NCBI RefSeq assembly: GCF_000245735.1
Contig: NZ_AHTH01000003.1
Span: 1 to 51,306, forward strand
From: Alishewanella jeotgali KCTC 22429
Lineage (GTDB): Bacteria > Pseudomonadota > Gammaproteobacteria > Enterobacterales > Alteromonadaceae
Direction: 5' to 3'
Length of the DNA stretch: 51,306 nucleotides
Translations under genes and position numbers: made by a program
Shown here: piece by piece, positions 46,534 to 51,306 of the stretch
Position numbering within the stretch: the first letter of the stretch is position 1
Layout: each line of letters begins with the position of its first letter
The notes under the pieces: generated by a model
Databases searched by the model: none
Seen by the model: only the letters and a program-made list of their open reading frames with translations
What the model was told of the DNA's origin: nothing

Positions 46534-48414
46534 ATGGCAGAAAAAAAGAAAGGCATCATCCGGCGCTTCTTTGGCGCGATCTGGGCCGTCTATAAGGGCT
46601 TTCGCTCCACCGTGCTTAATATCATCTTTATTTTATTTGTGATTTTAATTGGCAGCGCCATCTTCGGTGGCGGCGACAAAGTCAAAGTGGCGAAAACCTC
46701 TGCCCTTTACCTGAATCTGAGAGGCGATCTGGTTGAAGAAAAACGCTTTGTTGATCCTATCGCCGCCATTATGAATCAGAGCCTGGGTGGCCAGGAAGAA
46801 ACGCCGGAGATCCTGGTTAGCGATCTGGTTGCGGTAATTAATCATGCCGCTAAAGATAACCGCATTCAGGCCATGGTGCTGGATTTATCCGGCTTAGGTC
46901 GTGCTTCACTGGACAAGATGCTGGCCGTTGGCAGCGCGATTGAGAATTTCAAGCAAGGCGGTAAAAAAGTATTCGCCTACGGCGCCTTCTTTGCCCAAAA
47001 CCAGTATTTTCTGGCCAGCTATGCTGATCAAATCAGCCTGGAGCCAATGGGTGCTGTGATCCTGGAAGGTTACGGCAGCTATCCGATGTTCTACAAGAGC
47101 GCACTGGAAAAACTGAAGGTCAGCACCCATGTGTTCCGCGTGGGTACCTATAAATCTGCGGTAGAGCCCTACACCCGCGATGATATGTCTGCTGAAGCCA
47201 AAGAAGCCAATATCGCCTGGTTAAATGCGCTGTGGCAGGAATATAAAGAACAGGTTGCCGGCCGTCGTGGCTTTGCACTGGATAACTTTGACGAAACCTT
47301 TGCCGGTCTGTATGCCAAGGTGGCTGCCGCCGAGGGCGATTTAAGCAAGTACGCGCTGGAAAACAAGCTGGTTGATAGTATCCAAACCCGCGAAGAGTTC
47401 CGTCGCAGCTTAATTGCCGTTGTCGGTAAGAACGACAAAAATACCTACAACCATGTCACCTTCGATGATTACAGCAAGCTGGTGTTACCTGCCAAGCAGT
47501 TTGATAACCCAATGACCGAAAAAGTAGCCGTTGTCGTGGCCCGCGGTATGATTATCGATGGCACGGCAAAAGCCGGTACCATTGGCGGTGATTCTACTGC
47601 AGCACTGCTGCGTCGTGCCCGCCACGATGACAAGGTTAAAGCCGTAGTACTGCGCATTGACAGTGGCGGCGGTAGCGCCTTCGCGTCAGAAGTGATTGGT
47701 CAGGAAATTACCCTGCTGCGTGAAGCTGGCAAACCGGTTATCGCTTCTATGGGCGCCGTTGCTGCCTCAGGTGGTTACTGGATTGCCGCGCCTGCCAATG
47801 AAATCTGGGCCGCCCCGACTACGATCACCGGCTCTATTGGTATCTTCGGTTTAATGCACACCCTGGAAAATGCGATGCAAACTCTGGGCTTAAACGTAGA
47901 TGGCGTAGGTACCACTGAGCTGGCAGGCTTATCTGCCGGTGTTCCGCTGTTTAAAGGGTTAAATGACCCAATGAAAGATTTAATGCAGCTGCTGATCGAG
48001 CGCGGTTATTCCGAATTCCTGACCATGGTGGGTAAAAACCGCAATATGAGCGTGGAAGCGGTAGATAAGGTTGCCCAAGGCCGCGTCTGGACCGGCCGGA
48101 TGGCGCAGGAGTTTGGCCTGGTGGATAAACTGGGTACCTTCGACGATGCCATTGCCCGTGCTGCGGAAATGGCTGGCCTGGATAACTACGATGTCAAAGT
48201 GATCCAGCAAGAGTTAAGCCCAACAGAGCAATTCTTTGTTGATATGTTTGGTGCGGCCCAGGCCAAAGGCTGGGTACCGAGCTTCGGCCAGTCGATGCAA
48301 AACCGTGCCCTGCGTCAGTTAAGCCAGCAGGTACAACAGGACTTCCTGTTAATGAACCAGTTTAATGACCCTAATGGTATCTACTCCTACTGCCTGAGCT
48401 GCCAGATCCACTGA
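46534..48414 (+). CDS. sppA: Signal peptide peptidase SppA, 67-kDa type
   Basis: The 626-residue inner-membrane serine protease (E. coli 618) digests cleaved signal peptides. An N-terminal anchor is at about residues 27-47 (LNIIFILFVILIGSAIF). Two tandem S49 domains follow. The catalytic Lys is in the first domain (RVGTYKSAVEPYTR, about residue 210) and the nucleophilic Ser in the second (GAVAASGGYWIAAP, about residue 412), as in the E. coli enzyme. The gene precedes ansA, an order I associate with this group of bacteria. Confidence 0.94.
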   Translation: MAEKKKGIIRRFFGAIWAVYKGFRSTVLNIIFILFVILIGSAIFGGGDKVKVAKTSALYLNLRGDLVEEKRFVDPIAAIMNQSLGGQEETPEILVSDLVAVINHAAKDNRIQAMVLDLSGLGRASLDKMLAVGSAIENFKQGGKKVFAYGAFFAQNQYFLASYADQISLEPMGAVILEGYGSYPMFYKSALEKLKVSTHVFRVGTYKSAVEPYTRDDMSAEAKEANIAWLNALWQEYKEQVAGRRGFALDNFDETFAGLYAKVAAAEGDLSKYALENKLVDSIQTREEFRRSLIAVVGKNDKNTYNHVTFDDYSKLVLPAKQFDNPMTEKVAVVVARGMIIDGTAKAGTIGGDSTAALLRRARHDDKVKAVVLRIDSGGGSAFASEVIGQEITLLREAGKPVIASMGAVAASGGYWIAAPANEIWAAPTTITGSIGIFGLMHTLENAMQTLGLNVDGVGTTELAGLSAGVPLFKGLNDPMKDLMQLLIERGYSEFLTMVGKNRNMSVEAVDKVAQGRVWTGRMAQEFGLVDKLGTFDDAIARAAEMAGLDNYDVKVIQQELSPTEQFFVDMFGAAQAKGWVPSFGQSMQNRALRQLSQQVQQDFLLMNQFNDPNGIYSYCLSCQIH

Positions 48415-48436
48415 CAGCAAACGCAATAAGGATTAC

Positions 48437-48465
48437 AATGCCCGGCTCTGACCGGGCATTTTTTT
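48437..48465 (+). terminator. Rho-independent terminator between sppA and ansA
   Basis: AATGCCCGG (48437-48445), six-base loop, CCGGGCATT (48452-48460), then TTTTT. It stands ten bases before the ansA start, so ansA must be reached by read-through or by its own promoter within sppA. Confidence 0.8.
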
Positions 48466-48474
48466 AAGGTTCCC

Positions 48475-49488
48475 ATGCAAAGAAAACGTATTTATGTCGC
48501 CTATACCGGCGGTACCATCGGTATGCAGCAATCCAGCCGTGGCTTTATTCCGGTACCGGGCTTTTTAACCGACACGGTAAAACGGATGCCGGAGTTTTAC
48601 CGGCCGGAAATGCCCGAGTTCGACATTCATGAGTATCATCCGGTAATTGACTCCTCCGACATGACGCCGGCGCACTGGTTAAGTATTGCCAAAGATATTC
48701 AGGCAAACTATCAGCATTATGACGGCTTTGTGGTGCTACATGGCACCGATACCATGGCTTACACCGCCTCTGCGCTGTCTTTTATGCTGGAGAATCTGCA
48801 AAAACCGGTGATTATCACCGGCTCACAGATCCCACTGGCGCAGCTGCGCTCCGACGGCCAGGTTAACCTGTTAAACGCGCTGTATCTGGCGGCCAATTAT
48901 CCGATCCCGGAAGTGTCGCTGTTCTTTAATAACCAGCTGTTCCGCGGCAACCGCGCGACCAAGGCCGATGCCGACGGCTTTAATGCCTTTGCCTCGCCCA
49001 ATTTACCGCCGCTGCTGGAAGCCGGGATCCATATCAAGCTATTAGCCGGCAAGCTGAGCAATAGCGCCGAGGCCCTGCCGTTACAAGTTGCTGAGATCAC
49101 CCCGCAGCCGATCAGTGTGGTGACACTCTATCCCGGCATTACCACCGACGTGATCAGCAATATGCTGGCCGCACCGGTACGGGCGCTAATTATTAAGTCT
49201 TTTGGTGTGGGTAATGCACCACAGCGCCCGGAACTACTTAAAGTGCTGGAGAATGCCAGTAACAGCGGCCAGGTATTAGTAAACTGCACCCAATGCTTTA
49301 AAGGCAAGGTCAATATGGATGGTTATGCCACCGGTAATGCCTTACGCCGCGCCGGCGTGATCAGTGGCTTTGATATGACGCTGGAAGCAAGCCTGACCAA
49401 GCTGCATTACCTGCTAAGCAAACCACTCAGCCCGGAGCAGATCCGCACTCAGATGCAGCAAGATCTGCGCGGTGAACTCACCCTCTAA
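48475..49488 (+). CDS. ansA: Type I (cytoplasmic) L-asparaginase
   Basis: The 337-residue enzyme (E. coli AnsA 338) hydrolyses asparagine to aspartate and ammonia. Both catalytic threonines are visible: YTGGTIGMQ (about residue 14) and VLHGTDTMAYTASALSFMLE (about residue 91). No signal peptide is present, matching a cytoplasmic enzyme. The ATG follows AAGGT with five bases between, directly behind the terminator of sppA. Confidence 0.94.
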   Translation: MQRKRIYVAYTGGTIGMQQSSRGFIPVPGFLTDTVKRMPEFYRPEMPEFDIHEYHPVIDSSDMTPAHWLSIAKDIQANYQHYDGFVVLHGTDTMAYTASALSFMLENLQKPVIITGSQIPLAQLRSDGQVNLLNALYLAANYPIPEVSLFFNNQLFRGNRATKADADGFNAFASPNLPPLLEAGIHIKLLAGKLSNSAEALPLQVAEITPQPISVVTLYPGITTDVISNMLAAPVRALIIKSFGVGNAPQRPELLKVLENASNSGQVLVNCTQCFKGKVNMDGYATGNALRRAGVISGFDMTLEASLTKLHYLLSKPLSPEQIRTQMQQDLRGELTL

Positions 49489-49497
49489 GCATAAAAC

Positions 49498-49557
49498 AAC
49501 CCCACTCCACGACTCCGGTATGCTTGCGTACCGGAGTCGACCCTGCGATAGTGGGTT
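49498..49557. repeat. Composite hairpin after ansA (palindrome family copy)
   Basis: The inner stem GACTCCGGTA (49511-49520) with TACCGGAGTC (49529-49538) is perfect with an eight-base loop. An outer stem AACCCCACT (49498-49506) with AGTGGGTT (49550-49557) pairs with one bulge. The inner stem is the same palindrome found in the 79-bp array. Confidence 0.75.
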
Positions 49558-49831
49558 AGAAACCTTCGGCGTGATATGTAATCAATCTTGGTGCGAAGAA
49601 ATGCTGATTTGTGCCAAAAGCGGTCATTTCACTATACAGAAATTAAAGTCCGCTTTAGGTGTTAGCAGAACGCCTCAATAACCGGTAGCCGGAGCCTAGC
49701 GAAGTGCAGTGCAAGCTGTCCGGTGCAGCAGCATGAGCGTAGTTGGTTGGTAACGCCTGTAAACGGCGTGCGGAACAAGCGGCGAACACAGGGAGCGAAT
49801 TTAATTGCTTTGTTAGGTACCGGAGTCGTGG
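49507..49831. mobile_element. 325-bp element bounded by perfect 14-bp inverted repeats (MITE-like candidate)
   Basis: CCACGACTCCGGTA (49507-49520) and TACCGGAGTCGTGG (49818-49831) are exact reverse complements. No transposase lies between them. This could be a non-autonomous mobile element, or two copies of a dispersed palindrome family in opposite orientation. Confidence 0.4.
49665..49818 (-). other. attC-like sequence (integron recombination site candidate)
   Basis: Read on the minus strand, the stretch begins with ACCTAAC (from 49818), which fits the RYYYAAC core, followed by AAAGCAATTAAATTCGC. It is rich in imperfect stems and ends near GGTTATTGAGGCG, a poor match to the partner core GTTRRRY. 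No integrase gene or cassette is visible. This is pattern resemblance only. Confidence 0.25.
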
Positions 49832-49902
49832 TATGGTGTCGCTTTTGGTTACGGGTATAGGTTTCGATTACCGGGACGTAGGGCGGATGTTTTCTGTGCC
49901 TT

Positions 49903-50892
49903 TTACCTTCTGTAGATTTGATCGAAGATAGCGCCTTGCGCAAAATGTTTCTGATGTGCTGCTTCCCAGCCGGCAAAGTCTTCAATAGTAAATAAATTTA
50001 ATGCCGGGAATTGAGCTGAGTACTCTTCGGCAATATTCGTGTCGCGAGGCCGGTAAAAATGCTTAGCGGCAATTTCCTGCCCGGTTGGCGAATAAAGAAA
50101 CTCAAGATAGGCCTCTGCTGCAGCGCGGGTGCCCTTTTTATCGACCACCTGATCGACTACGGCGACAGAAGGCTCGGCTAAGATTGAAATGCTTGGCACC
50201 ACAATTTCAACCTGATCTGCGCCCAGCTTTTTGATTGCAAGTAAGGCTTCATTTTCCCAGGCTATCAACACATCGCCTATTTGTCGGTCCAGGAAAGTGG
50301 TTGCAGCCCCCCTGGCACCAATATCGAGCACCGCAACATTGCGAAACAGTGCTGTGACAAACTGTTTGGCATAAGCTTCGTCATTCCCACTCTTCGCTAA
50401 GGCGTAACCCCAGGCTGCCAAATAGTTCCAACGCGCCCCACCAGAGGTTTTGGGATTGGGAGTAATAACGCTGACATGCTCTTTGGTCAGATCCGCCCAA
50501 TCTTTAATGTTTTTCGGATTACCTTTGCGAACCAGAAAAACAATGGTGGAGGTATAGGGTGCCGAATTATGTGGTAACCGGGTTTGCCAATCCTTTGCGA
50601 TTTTTCCTGCCTCAGCAATAGCATCAATGTCTTGCGCCAGGGCTAACGTCACCACATCAGACTCAATGCCGTTGATCACTGCAATAGCTTGCCTGCCTGA
50701 GCCACCATGAGATTGATTAAGCCGCAGCGGCTGATCCGCATTCTGGCTTTGCCAATGGTCGGCAAAGGCCTGATTAAAATCCTGATAAAACTCGCGGGTA
50801 GGATCGTAGGATACGTTTAGTAAGGAGAGCGGTTTGGCGATTGCGGTATTGGCAAATATTGAAACCGTTAACGCTATAAGTATTTTGCGCAT
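49903..50892 (-). CDS. sbp: Sulfate/thiosulfate ABC transporter substrate-binding protein
   Basis: The 329-residue periplasmic protein has a signal peptide ([19 protein letters not shown], cleavage before KPLSLL) and the family segments [55 protein letters not shown] and [20 protein letters not shown]. It binds sulfate for the CysTWA-type transporter, whose other subunits are not in this window. The frame opens at a GTG at 50901; the ATG at 50892 has AAGG at suitable distance. Repeats lie on both sides of the gene. Confidence 0.93.
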   Translation of the reverse strand: MRKILIALTVSIFANTAIAKPLSLLNVSYDPTREFYQDFNQAFADHWQSQNADQPLRLNQSHGGSGRQAIAVINGIESDVVTLALAQDIDAIAEAGKIAKDWQTRLPHNSAPYTSTIVFLVRKGNPKNIKDWADLTKEHVSVITPNPKTSGGARWNYLAAWGYALAKSGNDEAYAKQFVTALFRNVAVLDIGARGAATTFLDRQIGDVLIAWENEALLAIKKLGADQVEIVVPSISILAEPSVAVVDQVVDKKGTRAAAEAYLEFLYSPTGQEIAAKHFYRPRDTNIAEEYSAQFPALNLFTIEDFAGWEAAHQKHFAQGAIFDQIYRR

Positions 50893-50901
50893 ATTAAGCA
50901 C

Positions 50902-51039
50902 CTTTTTTATTTAAAGTTTTCGCAAAATTAGCATGCCTTATATGCCAAATCTAATTGCAAATTCCTCTCTTATATTCTTTATGGTTATATGTGATGGTAT
51001 CGAGAAAATCGCTTGTCGGAGCGATCTTTGATGCGCCCA
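50902..51039. promoter_or_regulatory. Upstream region of sbp
   Basis: An AT-rich stretch of about 100 bases before the array. It must hold the sbp promoter; no CysB site is claimed. Around 50930-50960 there is an imperfect palindrome with TTAGCATGCC and GCCAAATCTAA arms. Confidence 0.35.
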
Positions 51040-51306
51040 CTACGCAGGACCGACTCCGGTACGACGCGCATACCGGAGTCGTGGACTGGTGTAGCGTTAA
51101 GATCGGTGTTTGGTTTGATAGCGCAGGAGCGGCTCCGGTACGGCGGGCATAGCGGAGTCGTGGCTTGGTGTAGCGTTAAGATCGGTGTTTGGTTTGATAG
51201 CGCAGGAGCGACTCCGGTACGGCGAGCATACCGGAGTCGTGGCTTGGTGTAGCGTTAAGATAGGTGCTTTATTTGATAGCGCAGGACCGACTCCGGTACG
51301 GCGTGC
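51040..51306. repeat. Tandem array of 79-bp palindromic repeats, running off the window
   Basis: The unit core CGACTCCGGTA starts at 51051, 51130 (as CGGCTCCGGTA), 51209 and 51288, giving a period of exactly 79 bases. Each full unit has the stem CGACTCCGGTA / TACCGGAGTCG around a nine-base variable loop, followed by a conserved tail with GTGTAGCGTTAAGAT and TTTGATAGCGCAGGA. A degenerate unit tail precedes the first (about 51015-51050). Because 79 is not a multiple of three, frames through it do not encode a repeated protein. It is not a CRISPR, since the whole unit is conserved. Confidence 0.85.

Larger units (their letters stand above)
49489..49902. other. Non-coding region with repeat-bounded element between ansA and sbp
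   Basis: About 414 bases with no convincing gene. It contains a long hairpin (49498-49557), an attC-like stretch and one further copy of the same palindrome arm (49818-49831). Frames of 62-107 codons exist on both strands but cross the repeats and have no recognisable product. Confidence 0.6.

Noticed and set aside
49662..49985. Minus-strand 107-residue gene
   Set aside because: It overlaps the sbp 3' end and runs through the inverted-repeat and attC-like DNA; composition does not look coding.
50955..51252. Small plus-strand proteins of 65 and 79 residues across the array
   Set aside because: They are frames through the 79-bp repeats. The period is not a multiple of three, so each unit is read in a different frame, and no ribosome site supports them.
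51040..51306. CRISPR array
   Set aside because: Units repeat over their full 79 bases; there are no unique spacers between short repeats, and no cas genes are nearby.

Overview
The window looks like chromosome of an aquatic gammaproteobacterium. Gene order and protein character (ppsA/ppsR pair, bioA divergent from bioBFCD, glgC-glgA, class II DAHP synthase, fadH, sppA-ansA, TIGR02647 protein) suggest the Rheinheimera/Alishewanella/Arsukibacterium group. That placement is inference from protein resemblance, not from a marker gene. No rRNA, tRNA, CRISPR array or prophage was seen.

Layout. (1) 1-651 is the tnpA end of an IS66-type element on the minus strand. It has landed in a TonB-dependent receptor gene, of which only the C-terminal 100 codons remain (652-955). 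(2) 1000-7560 is an AT-rich accessory stretch with two genes: a LuxR-type regulator and a 1576-residue lipoprotein built from five InlB-B-like repeats followed by VCBS/FG-GAP-like calcium motifs. (3) 7564-31264 is mostly housekeeping: ydiJ, ribA, an ABC exporter, a GST, a sodium:alanine symporter, ppsA divergent from ppsR, a class II DAHP synthase, a low-molecular-weight tyrosine phosphatase, and a CsgD-like regulator upstream of a MoxR-DUF58-TgpA operon. A TIGR02647 protein, a tricorn-like S41 protease, a class V aminotransferase and a PhnA/YjdM protein follow. (4) 31349-38922 holds htpX, the complete bioBFCD and bioA gene set around a candidate BirA operator, and a translationally coupled pair (MBL-fold hydrolase plus a small exported protein). 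(5) 39072-49488 holds asnS, a nitroreductase, glgC-glgA, fadH, sppA and ansA. (6) 49489-51306 is the least ordinary part. A roughly 325-bp element bounded by perfect 14-bp inverted repeats lies downstream of ansA, next comes sbp (sulfate-binding protein), and then a tandem array of 79-bp units starts and runs off the window end. All of these repeats share a CGACTCCGGTA...TACCGGAGTCG palindrome.

How the genes work together. PpsA and its bifunctional kinase/phosphorylase PpsR set PEP supply, which feeds the DAHP synthase and gluconeogenesis towards GlgC/GlgA glycogen storage. BioC, F, A, D and B cover biotin synthesis from malonyl-ACP methylation to sulfur insertion; a bioH-like esterase is not in the window. 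HtpX, SppA and the tricorn-like protease are envelope or peptide proteolysis functions. Several starts were moved downstream of the longest open frame on Shine-Dalgarno and family-length grounds; each is noted in its entry.
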